From contig QAMT01000002.1 of NCBI GenBank assembly GCA_003150755.1, positions 563,135 through 627,134 on the forward strand: 64,000 nt of DNA. Reading direction: 5' to 3'. A program made the translations under genes and the position numbers. Positions 50,344 through 59,609 of this stretch are shown here, one piece after another (positions within the stretch are counted from its first letter, which is position 1; every line of letters begins with the position of its first letter). The DNA is from Phascolarctobacterium sp. GTDB lineage: Bacteria > Bacillota > Negativicutes > Acidaminococcales > Acidaminococcaceae. The notes beneath the pieces are model-generated. The model was not told the DNA's origin. It ran no database searches and was given only the letters and a program-made list of their open reading frames with translations.

Positions 50344-52266
50344 ATGTCGACTTTAGAAGAAGCAACAGAAGTAAAAGGGCAGTATGGCGCGAGCCAGATT
50401 CAGGTCCTGGAAGGGCTTGAGGCTGTACGTAAACGCCCGAGTATGTATATTGGCAGTATTTCCGGCAGGGGCCTGCACCATCTGGTGTATGAGGTAATTG
50501 ATAACAGTATCGACGAGGCCTTGGCCGGTTATTGTTCTTTGATTGAGGTAATTATTCATAACGATAACAGTATTACCGTTAAAGATAACGGCCGCGGTAT
50601 TCCTGTCGATATGCATAAAGTGGGCAAACCTGCGGTAGAAGTTGTTATGACGATTCTGCATGCCGGCGGTAAATTCGGAGATGGCGGTTACAAGGTTTCC
50701 GGCGGTTTGCACGGCGTAGGCGTATCCTGCGTTAATGCGCTCAGCGAGCATATGGAAGTTGAAGTGCGCCGCGGCGGTAAGGTTTACGGAATTGAATTTG
50801 CACGCGGTAAAACCGTTGTGCCGTTGTATGAAAAAGGCACAACAGACGAAACCGGTACTTCCGTGCATTTTAAGCCGGACGCAGAAATTTTTACGGAATT
50901 GGTTTACAGCTATGAAACACTGCGTCTGCGCATCCGCGAGCTGGCGTTTTTGAATAAAGGCGTAAAAATTACGCTGAGCGATGAACGCAGCGGCAAAGTT
51001 GAAACCTTCCATTACGAAGGCGGCATTATTGAATTTGTAAAATACGTTGACGAAAATAAAGATAAAATTAATGAAGAACCGATTTATATCGAAGGCATCA
51101 AAGACGAAAACATTGTCGAAGTGGCAATGCAGTATTGCGATACCTATAACGAAAATATTTTTACTTTTGTCAATAACATCAATACCGAAGAAGGCGGCAC
51201 GCATTTAAGCGGTTTTAAACAGGCTTTAACAAGAACAATCAATGATTATGCCCGCAAAATTGGCGTCTTGAAGGATAATGACGATAATTTAAGCGGCGAT
51301 GATGTGCGCGAAGGTATTACCGCTGTTATCAGCATTAAAGTGCGCGAACCGCAGTTTGAAGGACAGACAAAAACCAAACTTGGCAACAGTGAAATCCGCC
51401 CCATTGTTGACAGCATGGTCAGCGAAGGGCTGGCAGAATTTTTTGAAGAAAATCCGGCTGTTGCCAAAAAGATTGTTGAAAAATCCATTATTTCCGCACG
51501 TGCAAGATTGGCTGCGCGTAAAGCAAGAGAGCTTACCCGCCGTAAAAATGCGCTGGAAATCAGCAGCCTGCCTGGTAAACTGGCTGACTGCCAGAGTAAG
51601 GACGCCGCAGAAACGGAAATTTACCTCGTCGAAGGCGATTCCGCAGGCGGCAGTGCCAAACAGGGCAGAGACAGGCGTTTTCAGGCTATTTTGCCTTTGC
51701 GCGGCAAAATTTTGAACGTTGAAAAAGCGCGTCTTGATAAAATTTTAAGCAGTGAAGAAATCCGTAATATGATTACAGCTTTCGGCTGCGGTATTGGCGA
51801 AGAATTTGATATTAACAAAGCGCGTTACGGCAAAATTATTATTATGACGGATGCCGACGTTGACGGCGCTCACATCCGTACCTTGCTGCTTACGTTCTTC
51901 TACCGTTATATGCAGCCGCTGATTAAGGAAGGGCATGTCTTTATTGCCCAGCCGCCGCTGTATCTGGTACGTAAAGGCCAAAAACACATGTATGCTTATA
52001 GTGATGATGAGTTGCAAAAAGTACTTGATGAAGTCGGCCGCGATAATAACCCTTATGTACAGCGATATAAAGGCTTAGGCGAAATGAACCCGGAACAGCT
52101 TTGGGAAACAACTATGAATCCGGAAGCGCGTACCGTTTTGCAGGTACATTTGGAGGATGCAGCCGAAGCCGATACTATTTTCTCCATCCTGATGGGCGAC
52201 AAGGTTGAGCCGCGCCGTCAGTTTATCGAGCAGAATGCCGGTAAAGTACGTAATCTTGATTTGTAA
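50344..52266 (+). CDS. gyrB: DNA gyrase subunit B
   Basis: A 640-residue ATPase subunit. GHKL block YEVIDNSIDEALAG, glycine loop GGLHGVGVSCVNALS, TOPRIM with VEGDSAGGSAKQGRDRRFQA and the metal-binding DADVDGAHI. GGAGGTAAAG precedes the ATG at 50344; an upstream in-frame ATG lies on that site. Confidence 0.98.
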   Translation: MSTLEEATEVKGQYGASQIQVLEGLEAVRKRPSMYIGSISGRGLHHLVYEVIDNSIDEALAGYCSLIEVIIHNDNSITVKDNGRGIPVDMHKVGKPAVEVVMTILHAGGKFGDGGYKVSGGLHGVGVSCVNALSEHMEVEVRRGGKVYGIEFARGKTVVPLYEKGTTDETGTSVHFKPDAEIFTELVYSYETLRLRIRELAFLNKGVKITLSDERSGKVETFHYEGGIIEFVKYVDENKDKINEEPIYIEGIKDENIVEVAMQYCDTYNENIFTFVNNINTEEGGTHLSGFKQALTRTINDYARKIGVLKDNDDNLSGDDVREGITAVISIKVREPQFEGQTKTKLGNSEIRPIVDSMVSEGLAEFFEENPAVAKKIVEKSIISARARLAARKARELTRRKNALEISSLPGKLADCQSKDAAETEIYLVEGDSAGGSAKQGRDRRFQAILPLRGKILNVEKARLDKILSSEEIRNMITAFGCGIGEEFDINKARYGKIIIMTDADVDGAHIRTLLLTFFYRYMQPLIKEGHVFIAQPPLYLVRKGQKHMYAYSDDELQKVLDEVGRDNNPYVQRYKGLGEMNPEQLWETTMNPEARTVLQVHLEDAAEADTIFSILMGDKVEPRRQFIEQNAGKVRNLDL

Positions 52267-52278
52267 TAGGGTGAAAAA

Positions 52279-52578
52279 ATGAAAATCAGAAAAAATCTTT
52301 CCGATGAGGAAATGTTAAAGGGCTACGAAGAAGAAGTAAATTTTGAAAATGCCATTTACGGTGATGAGCCTGTTAAAAATAAAAAATTAAAAACTGCCAA
52401 AAAAGCAGGCAGCAAAGAAATTTTATTGCCGGAAGAAGCTTTGGAAAAATTAAACCGTTATTTGCTGGAAATCAGCATGGACTGGTTTAAAAATACCAAA
52501 GGAGAAGCCGACTGGAAAGTTTATAAAGAAGACGGGCAGATTATTATAAAACCTGCCGCAGCCAAGAAGAAAGCCTGA
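52279..52578 (+). CDS. Small Lys-rich protein, unknown function
   Basis: A 99-residue charged protein without a family I know. The N-terminus is acidic (DEEMLKGYEEEVNFENA), the middle basic (KNKKLKTAKKAGSK), and the C-terminal half forms a possible small domain (LEKLNRYLLEISMDWF, then ADWKVYKEDGQIIIKP). It overlaps the thiamine pyrophosphokinase gene by one base (TGATG), suggesting coupling inside the gyrase operon. Confidence 0.6.
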   Translation: MKIRKNLSDEEMLKGYEEEVNFENAIYGDEPVKNKKLKTAKKAGSKEILLPEEALEKLNRYLLEISMDWFKNTKGEADWKVYKEDGQIIIKPAAAKKKA

Positions 52579-53303
52579 TGGATATTAGTCTGAACCTGCC
52601 GCAGGGACAGTTTGTTTTTAAAAACAGCAAAACAGATAGCAGTGATTTTGTTATTGCCTCTGCAGGCGGCAGAAAGCCTGATTTAAACTGGTTTAAAATT
52701 GTTGCTGACGGCAGAAAAATTTATTGCGCCGACAAAGGGCTGGAAATCTGCATGGACGCAGGTTTTGTGCCGGAGTTGTTATGCGGTGATGACGACAGCG
52801 CCGGTAAAGAATATCTTAAGAAGGCAGAAAAAGAAAATATAAAAACGGCTTTATTCAATCCAGACAAGGATGATACTGATTTGCAGCTTTTACTTACCAT
52901 GCTGCCGCAGAATATGCCGCTTTTGGCAACAGGCATTTGGGGTGGCAGGTTTGACCATTTATACAGTAATGTATTTTCGCTTTTGGCATATAAAGAAAAA
53001 AATGCAGTTCCGGTAATAATGGCAGACGAAAATGAAGTTATGGTGCTGCTTGCTGCGGGCGAAAGTTTGGACTTTTTACCGCAGCAGGATTTTAAAGCAT
53101 TATCGCTTTTGCCGCTTAGAAATAGTATTGTGAGTATTGAAGGTGTTAGATGGCCTTTAGATAAAGCAGGAATTTTTACTTATAATCCTTACGCTGTCAG
53201 CAATGAAATTACGGCAGGCACAGTAAAAGCAGAATGCCACAGCGGCTGCATAGGTTTTTATTTAAAAACTGAAACAGCAGGCTGCCGTAAGAGGTATTTA
53301 TAA
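52578..53303 (+). CDS. Thiamine pyrophosphokinase
   Basis: A 241-residue enzyme of the TPK family making thiamine pyrophosphate from thiamine and ATP. Acidic Mg2+/ATP blocks LLCGDDDSAG near residue 70 and FNPDKDDTDLQLLLTML near residue 95, then GIWGGRFDHLYSNVF, are family marks; the C-terminal half is the thiamine-binding beta domain (LRNSIVSIEGVRWPL). It may finish the route served by ThiW-type uptake. Location between gyrB and gyrA is unusual. Confidence 0.85.
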   Translation: MDISLNLPQGQFVFKNSKTDSSDFVIASAGGRKPDLNWFKIVADGRKIYCADKGLEICMDAGFVPELLCGDDDSAGKEYLKKAEKENIKTALFNPDKDDTDLQLLLTMLPQNMPLLATGIWGGRFDHLYSNVFSLLAYKEKNAVPVIMADENEVMVLLAAGESLDFLPQQDFKALSLLPLRNSIVSIEGVRWPLDKAGIFTYNPYAVSNEITAGTVKAECHSGCIGFYLKTETAGCRKRYL

Positions 53304-53308
53304 AAAAT

Positions 53309-54076
53309 ATGGAAAATCTTGATTTATTTAATATAATTTTGTTTGTCGTTACAGGGTTTGTATCGGCTTTTATTGATTCTACTGTCGGAGGGGGCGGCTT
53401 GATTTCCGTACCTGCGCTGCTTGGTTCCGGTTTGCCGGTAAGCATGGTGCTTGGCACCAATAAGCTGGCGGCAAGCATGGGCGCAGTAACCAGCGTTATT
53501 TCCTTCTGGCGTTCCGGCAATATCAATAAAAGGCTTGTTGTATCGCTGGTGCCGCTTTCCATGATTGGTTCTATCTGCGGCGCTTATACGGTGCATCTTT
53601 TGCCGCAGGATTTTATGCGCAACCTGGTAGTTATTATGCTGGTGATGATTGCCATTTATACTTACAGGCGCAAAGACTGGGGCAGCTTTACAAGCCGGAC
53701 GGAACTTAGTTTCTGGAGTCTTGCAGGCGCATTTTTAATGGCGCTGTGTATGGGCTTTTATGATGGTTTTTTCGGTCCCGGGACGGGAACCTTTTTGATT
53801 TTTGGTTTTTTATTTTTGGGCTGTGATTTTGTTACTGCCGCCGGTAATGGCAAGGCGCTTAATACCGCCAGTAATCTGGCCGGATTGGCAACATTTATTT
53901 ACAACGGCTCGGTAGTATGGGTTTATGGCCTTATTATGGGAGCAAGCATGATTGCCGGTGCCTATTTTGGCACACGCATGGCTATAAAACATGGCGCTGC
54001 TTACGTAAGGCCGCTGTTTTTAACGGTAACAACGCTTTTAATAGGCAAACAGATATATGATATTTTATTTAATTAA
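53309..54076 (+). CDS. TSUP-family (TauE/SafE) anion transporter
   Basis: A 255-residue membrane protein of about eight helices. FVSAFIDSTVGGGGLISVPALL near the N-terminus and GFYDGFFGPGTGTFLIFGFL in the second half are the two repeated motifs of this family, which moves sulfite, sulfonates or related anions. It follows the kinase gene by five bases inside the gyrB-gyrA operon. The substrate is unknown. Confidence 0.88.
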   Translation: MENLDLFNIILFVVTGFVSAFIDSTVGGGGLISVPALLGSGLPVSMVLGTNKLAASMGAVTSVISFWRSGNINKRLVVSLVPLSMIGSICGAYTVHLLPQDFMRNLVVIMLVMIAIYTYRRKDWGSFTSRTELSFWSLAGAFLMALCMGFYDGFFGPGTGTFLIFGFLFLGCDFVTAAGNGKALNTASNLAGLATFIYNGSVVWVYGLIMGASMIAGAYFGTRMAIKHGAAYVRPLFLTVTTLLIGKQIYDILFN

Positions 54077-54092
54077 GGGTTGAGGTGATATT

Positions 54093-56537
54093 GTGGATTT
54101 AGAGACAGGAGCAGGCAAAGTCTTACCGGTCTATATCGAAGAAGAAATGCAGAAATCGTATATTGATTATGCGATGAGCGTTATTGTGCAAAGGGCGCTG
54201 CCTGATGTACGCGACGGTTTAAAGCCTGTACACAGGCGTATTCTTTATGCCATGCAGGAAGCCGGTATGGCGTCCAACAAGCCGTATAAAAAATCTGCCC
54301 GTATCGTCGGTGAAGTTTTAGGTAAATATCATCCTCACGGTGATACGGCTGTTTATGACGCTATTGTACGCCTGGCGCAGGATTTTTCTACCCGTTACCT
54401 GATGGTTGACGGGCACGGCAACTTTGGCAGTGTGGACGGCGACAGTGCCGCTGCAATGCGTTATACCGAAGTGCGCATGACAAAAATTGCCGAAGTTATG
54501 CTGGAAGATATCGAAAAAGAAACAGTAGATTTTGTACCGAACTACGATGAATCCTTAAAAGAGCCAAGCGTGCTTCCTTCCAAAGTACCGGCGCTTTTAA
54601 TCAACGGCAGTGCCGGTATTGCTGTCGGCATGGCAACCAATATTCCGCCGCATAATTTAGGCGAAGTTGTAGACGGCCTTGTAATGCTGATTGATAATCC
54701 TGACGTTGAAATCCCGCAGCTGATGACGGCTATTAAAGGGCCGGATTTTCCGACCGGTGCAATTATCCTTGGCACGGAAGGCATAAAAAATGCTTATAAT
54801 ACCGGCCGCGGCATTGTAAAAATCCGCGCGCGCGCTGAAATTGAACCGATGCAGAAGGGAAAACACCGCATTGTAGTCAGCGAAATTCCGTATCAGGTTA
54901 ATAAAGCACGCCTGATTGAAGGCATCGCCCAGCTTGTTAAAGACGGCGTTATTGAAGGCATTACCGATTTGCGCGATGAATCTGACCGCCGCGGCATGCG
55001 TGTTGTTATTGAACTTAAAAGCGATGCAGTTCCTGACGTGGTGCTGAACCAGCTTTATAAACATACGCAGCTGCAAACCAGTTTTGGCATTATTATGCTG
55101 GCATTGGTCAACGGGCATCCGCGTGTGCTTAATTTAAAACAGATTTTGAATTATTATCTTGAGCACCAAAAAGATGTTATTACACGCCGTACCCGTTATG
55201 AGCTTGGCAAGGCTAAAGAACGCGCCCATATTTTAGAAGGCTTGAAGATTGCGCTTGACCATCTGGATGAAGTAATCGCTACCATCCGCAGCAGTGCTAA
55301 TGCAGATACTGCCAAAACTGCGTTGATGGAAAAATTTGCACTGAGCCAGCGCCAGGCACAGGCTATTTTAGATATGCGTTTGCAGCGCCTGACCGGTTTG
55401 GAACGTAAAAAGATTGATGACGAATATATAGATGTTTTGGAAACCATTGACTGGCTGGAGAGTGTTTTGGCAGACGAACATAAGGTTTTAGGTATCATCA
55501 AGGAAGATTTGCTGGAAATGAAGAAAAAATTCGGTGACGCACGCCGTACCGAACTTTCTGTTGATTCTTCCGCTATGGATATTGAAGACCTGATTGCTGA
55601 AGAGGATATTGTTATTACCATCAGCCACCAGGGCTATATTAAACGCCAGACGCTGGATAATTTCCGCAGCCAGAAACGCGGCGGTGTTGGCAAGACAGGC
55701 GGCAGCGGCAAGAAAAATGACGATTGTGCCGAGCATTTATTCCTTTCTACCACGCACCATAATATTTTGTTCTTTACCAATAAAGGCAGGGTTTACCGCC
55801 AGAAGGGTTATGAAATTCCGGAGGCAAGCCGCACTGCCAAAGGTACGGCAATTATCAACCTGCTGCCGATTGAGCAGGGCGAAAAGATAACGGCCGTAAT
55901 TCCGGTTAAAGAATTTAAAGAAGACCAGTTTATGTTTATGGCGACCAATAAAGGCACTGTTAAAAAGACTAACCTGAATGATTTTAACAGTGCGCGTAAA
56001 GCCGGTTTGATTGCTATGACGCTGGACGAGAATGAAGAACTTATCGGTGTGGAACTGACTGACGGCAACAGTGAAATTGTACTGGCAACGCGCCGCGGCC
56101 TTGCTATCCGCTTTGATGAGCAGGATGTACGCCCTATGGGACGTACAGCACATGGTGTACGCGGCATTCAGCTTGGCTTTGACGATGAAGTTGTGGCGAT
56201 GGACAGCGTAACCAATGAAAACGAAGAAATTTTGACTGCTACCGAAGAAGGCCTTGGCAAACGCACGGCTGTAAGCGAATACCGCAAGCAGACCCGCGGC
56301 GGTAAAGGCGTTATCAACATTAAGGTAACGGAAAAAACCGGCGCCGTTGTAGGCATGAAGGTTATCAATCCCGAGCAGGAAATTTTGCTGATTACGGCGG
56401 CAGGCATTATTATCCGCATTGATGTTGAAGGTATCAGCCAGTTTGGACGCAATGCGCAGGGCGTTAAACTGATGACCTTAAACGAAGGCGATAAGGTTGT
56501 TTCGCTGGCGGCTGTACAGCATGACGAAGATGAATAA
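54093..56537 (+). CDS. gyrA: DNA gyrase subunit A
   Basis: An 814-residue DNA-cutting subunit. RALPDVRDGLKPVHRRILYAM, the active tyrosine in AAAMRYTEVRM near residue 122, and the GyrA box QKRGGVGKTGG near residue 527, which separates gyrase from topoisomerase IV, followed by the six-bladed C-terminal domain. The start is GTG at 54093 with GAGGTGA upstream. Confidence 0.98.
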   Translation: MDLETGAGKVLPVYIEEEMQKSYIDYAMSVIVQRALPDVRDGLKPVHRRILYAMQEAGMASNKPYKKSARIVGEVLGKYHPHGDTAVYDAIVRLAQDFSTRYLMVDGHGNFGSVDGDSAAAMRYTEVRMTKIAEVMLEDIEKETVDFVPNYDESLKEPSVLPSKVPALLINGSAGIAVGMATNIPPHNLGEVVDGLVMLIDNPDVEIPQLMTAIKGPDFPTGAIILGTEGIKNAYNTGRGIVKIRARAEIEPMQKGKHRIVVSEIPYQVNKARLIEGIAQLVKDGVIEGITDLRDESDRRGMRVVIELKSDAVPDVVLNQLYKHTQLQTSFGIIMLALVNGHPRVLNLKQILNYYLEHQKDVITRRTRYELGKAKERAHILEGLKIALDHLDEVIATIRSSANADTAKTALMEKFALSQRQAQAILDMRLQRLTGLERKKIDDEYIDVLETIDWLESVLADEHKVLGIIKEDLLEMKKKFGDARRTELSVDSSAMDIEDLIAEEDIVITISHQGYIKRQTLDNFRSQKRGGVGKTGGSGKKNDDCAEHLFLSTTHHNILFFTNKGRVYRQKGYEIPEASRTAKGTAIINLLPIEQGEKITAVIPVKEFKEDQFMFMATNKGTVKKTNLNDFNSARKAGLIAMTLDENEELIGVELTDGNSEIVLATRRGLAIRFDEQDVRPMGRTAHGVRGIQLGFDDEVVAMDSVTNENEEILTATEEGLGKRTAVSEYRKQTRGGKGVINIKVTEKTGAVVGMKVINPEQEILLITAAGIIIRIDVEGISQFGRNAQGVKLMTLNEGDKVVSLAAVQHDEDE

Positions 56538-56557
56538 TAAAAATAAAAGCTAATAAA

Positions 56558-56590
56558 AAATCCGTACTGAATTATTTTCAGTACGGATTT
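56558..56590. terminator. Bidirectional terminator after gyrA
   Basis: AAATCCGTACTGA (56558-56570), loop of 7, TCAGTACGGATTT (56578-56590), with A/T runs on both sides. Confidence 0.88.
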
Positions 56591-56617
56591 TGTTTATTAT
56601 TTTAGGGTTATCAGTTA

Positions 56618-57190
56618 TTACCAGCCGACGCCGACCCACGGGCCATGGTGATGGTGCCCGCCGATACCGATGCCAATGCCGATAGGAATATGCATGCTGC
56701 TGCCGTCATCTTCTTCCAGTTTCATAAACCAGAATTTATAAACTGTGCTGCCATCAGGCAGGGCTGTATTTTCTTCGATGCCGCCTGTAATACGGTAACC
56801 GTAATATTTACGCCCGGATTTTTCGCGGCTTTGAATAAATTTGGTAAGATAGTTGTAAATTTCTTCGTTGTTGGTTAAAAGGTGATTAACCCTTTCAGTT
56901 GGAGCTTTTTTGAATAAATCACGGCGTGTATCATCGTCTTTGACGTCAATTTTATAGGCGATGTATTTGCCTTCTTCAAGCTCTAAATAGCAGTTGTTGT
57001 TAACGCCAGCCTGCAAATCCTGTTGTACATCTTCGGTATCAAGCAGCATTTTGATATCAGCCTGTTCTTTGGGCTGTTGTTGTTCCTGTGCAGCAGGTGT
57101 TTTTGTGTCAGCGGCTTCTTTAGTTTCTTCTGCCATGGCAGTGTTAAAAAGGCACAGTAAAGAAATTAAAAGTAAAAGCAGTTTTTTCAT
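56618..57190 (-). CDS. Exported protein with His-rich tail, unknown function
   Basis: A 190-residue secreted protein. The signal peptide is clear (KKLLLLLISLLCLFNTAMAEE). A Gln/Lys/Pro-rich spacer follows, then a domain of about 110 residues with GRKYYGYRITGGIEENTALP and TVYKFWFMKLEEDDGSSMHI, and a terminal low-complexity tail of Gly-Ile repeats and four consecutive histidines (GIGIGGHHHHGPWVGVGW). The tail could bind a transition metal or anchor at a surface. I recognise no family. It is convergent with gyrA and shares its terminator. Confidence 0.65.
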   Translation of the reverse strand: MKKLLLLLISLLCLFNTAMAEETKEAADTKTPAAQEQQQPKEQADIKMLLDTEDVQQDLQAGVNNNCYLELEEGKYIAYKIDVKDDDTRRDLFKKAPTERVNHLLTNNEEIYNYLTKFIQSREKSGRKYYGYRITGGIEENTALPDGSTVYKFWFMKLEEDDGSSMHIPIGIGIGIGGHHHHGPWVGVGW

Positions 57191-57351
57191 AGGCGCACCT
57201 TCTTTCTTAATTTAATTTTAAAATAATGTACTGTAAGTGTCAATTTAAAAAATTATAATAAAAGATATTGATAAACTTAATGAATTATACTATTGACGTA
57301 ATAGTTTATAATTAAAATTGGTGTTAAAATTTATTTAAGGAAGACGGGATT

Positions 57352-58056
57352 ATGAAAACAAAAAATTTACTGTATATCATTATTTTGAATATTATGGGAG
57401 CTGCTTTGTTTTTAAGCTGGTATTTGCCTGAAAGTCATGGTTTTTGGTTTGAAATTGATAAAAGCATTTTTTATTTTTTCAATAATCTGCTTGTTAAAAA
57501 TAAAGCGTTTATGTATTTGATAGGTGTAACCAATATGCGTGTTTTTGACTCGGTTGCTTTTTTGTGCATGGTATTGGTTTTTTATTATTTATACCGTAAA
57601 CAGGATGCGGCTGGCAGGCGGAGAATTTTCTGTATTGGCTTAACAATGATAATTACCGCTGTACTTACCAAGTATTTTATGATGAAGCTGCCTGTTGTAA
57701 GAAGTTCTCCGGCGATGTTTTTTGATAATGTGAATCTTGTAAGCGTTTTGACAGGATTACCTGCCAAAGACAGGGCCGGTGATTGTTTTCCCGGTGACCA
57801 TGCCGTAATGCTTTTGATTTTCTGTGCTTATACTCTTAAATATTTTTCTAAAAAGATTTTTGCAATTGCAGTTTTGATATTTGTTGTTTTTTCGATGCCG
57901 AGAATTATGGGCGGCGCACACTGGTTTACCGATATTGCTGTCGGTTCGGTTGCTTCGGCTTTGATTATTTTAAGCTGGATTTTATTAACGCCTTTTGCGG
58001 ATAAGGTTATTGGATTTTTGGAAAAGAGGCTGCCGCTGAGGTATTTTAGTAAATAA
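57352..58056 (+). CDS. PAP2-family phosphatase (membrane)
   Basis: A 234-residue membrane protein with about six helices. The acid-phosphatase motifs are recognisable though variant: KLPVVRSSPAMF (C1), CFPGDHAVM (C2, His in place), and PRIMGGAHWFTDIAVG (C3 with the catalytic His and Asp). Such enzymes act on lipid phosphates, undecaprenyl pyrophosphate or lipid A. The context gives no hint of the substrate. GGAAG lies before the ATG. Confidence 0.8.
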   Translation: MKTKNLLYIIILNIMGAALFLSWYLPESHGFWFEIDKSIFYFFNNLLVKNKAFMYLIGVTNMRVFDSVAFLCMVLVFYYLYRKQDAAGRRRIFCIGLTMIITAVLTKYFMMKLPVVRSSPAMFFDNVNLVSVLTGLPAKDRAGDCFPGDHAVMLLIFCAYTLKYFSKKIFAIAVLIFVVFSMPRIMGGAHWFTDIAVGSVASALIILSWILLTPFADKVIGFLEKRLPLRYFSK

Positions 58057-58148
58057 ATTTCTGAAAACTTAAAGCGCAGAATATTCTTTTTTTGTAACAA
58101 ATGTGTTAAAATTACTTTAAATAGAGATTAAGTTTAGGATGTGACGAA

Positions 58149-59609
58149 ATGGATTTTATCAAAGAGGCAGATGTTGTCGTTGTTGGCGGCGGCATTGTCG
58201 GCTGCGCTATTTTGCGTGAGCTTAGTAAGTATGATTTAAAATGCGTTTTGCTGGAAAAAGAACCGGATATAGCCTGCGGCACGACTAAGGCTAACAGCGC
58301 TATTTTACATGCCGGTTTTGATGCACCGACCGGCAGCAATAAGGCAATTATGAATGTTTTGGGCAACCGTCTTTATCATCAGCTGGAGGATGAGCTCGAC
58401 CTGGATATTAAGTGGACCGGCTCTTTGGTTGTTGCTACTAATGATGAAGAGGTTGAAACATTAAAAGAGCTGTTGGAGCGCGGCAAAAACAACGGTGTTG
58501 AAGGGCTTGAAATTTTAAGCCGTGATGAAGTTCTTGCAAAAGAGCCTAATCTTACTACCGCTGTTGCTGCTCTGTGGGCGCCGACTGCCGGTGTTTGCTG
58601 GCCGTTTGAAGCTGCTTTGCGTTTTGCTCAGTGCGCTATTCAGAACGGTGCTGAAGTTATCCGCAATTGCCGCGTAACCGGTTTTGTTAAAGAAAACGGC
58701 AAAATTACCGCTGTTGAAACGAAACTTGGCGTAATCAAAACAAAATGCGTAGTTAACGCAGCCGGTGTTTATGCTGATGAAATAGCTTATCTTGCCGGTG
58801 ATAACAGTTTTAAAATCCATCCCCGCAAGGGCGAATATATTTTGTTTGATAAAACTGCCTGCAATGATTTGGTATATGGTGTCGTGTTCCCGACACCGGC
58901 TAAAAACAGTAAGGGCATTTTGGTTTGCACTACAACGCACGGCAATACTTTTATCGGGCCTAATGCCAACGATATGGACGATAAGGAAGATACCAGCGTT
59001 ACCGCGCCGGGCATGGACCAGATTATTGCTTCGGCACGCAAGCTGATACCGAATCTGCCGATGGGCGCTGCAATTACCGAATTTGCAGGCCTGCGCGCTG
59101 TATCTGACAGCGGTGATTTTGTTATTGGTGCTTCCTGCGTGGAAGGTTTATTTAATGCTGCCGGTATGCAGTCGCCCGGTTTGACGGCTGCACCTGCTGT
59201 TGCTGAAGAAATTGCCGAAGCTATCGGCAAATATATGCCGCTTACTAAAAAAGCTGATTTTAAAGCTGCTTTGCCGAAACAGGTTCATTTTACCCGCCTG
59301 AGCGACAGTGAAAAGGCAGAACTGATTAAAAAAGACCCGCTTTTCGGCCGTGTTATCTGCCGCTGCGAAACGGTTACCGAGGGCGAAATTGTTGACGCTA
59401 TTAAAGCCCCCTGCGGCGCAACGACGGTTGATGCCGTAAAACGCCGTACCCGTGCCGGTATGGGACGCTGCCAGGGCGGTTTCTGCGGCCCGCGCGTAAC
59501 GCAGATTTTAGCGCGCGAACTGGGAATTTCTGTTGCGGACGTATTGAAGGAACGCCGTGATTCGCATTTGTACTATGAAAAAACTGACGTGAAAGGCGGG
59601 CAGGAATAA
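58149..59609 (+). CDS. GlpA-like FAD oxidoreductase with BFD-type [2Fe-2S] domain
   Basis: A 486-residue flavoprotein of the DAO/GlpA group, which oxidises glycerol-3-phosphate, amino acids or hydroxy acids. FAD loop VVVGGGIVGCAILRELSKYD, substrate side RKGEYILFDK and GLRAVSDSGDFVIG. The C-terminal 90 residues carry the [2Fe-2S]-binding BFD-like domain with Cys in VICRCETVTEGEIVDAI and MGRCQGGFCGPRV. It overlaps the next gene by one base. With the next two genes it forms a set often seen in anaerobic Firmicutes. Confidence 0.85.
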   Translation: MDFIKEADVVVVGGGIVGCAILRELSKYDLKCVLLEKEPDIACGTTKANSAILHAGFDAPTGSNKAIMNVLGNRLYHQLEDELDLDIKWTGSLVVATNDEEVETLKELLERGKNNGVEGLEILSRDEVLAKEPNLTTAVAALWAPTAGVCWPFEAALRFAQCAIQNGAEVIRNCRVTGFVKENGKITAVETKLGVIKTKCVVNAAGVYADEIAYLAGDNSFKIHPRKGEYILFDKTACNDLVYGVVFPTPAKNSKGILVCTTTHGNTFIGPNANDMDDKEDTSVTAPGMDQIIASARKLIPNLPMGAAITEFAGLRAVSDSGDFVIGASCVEGLFNAAGMQSPGLTAAPAVAEEIAEAIGKYMPLTKKADFKAALPKQVHFTRLSDSEKAELIKKDPLFGRVICRCETVTEGEIVDAIKAPCGATTVDAVKRRTRAGMGRCQGGFCGPRVTQILARELGISVADVLKERRDSHLYYEKTDVKGGQE

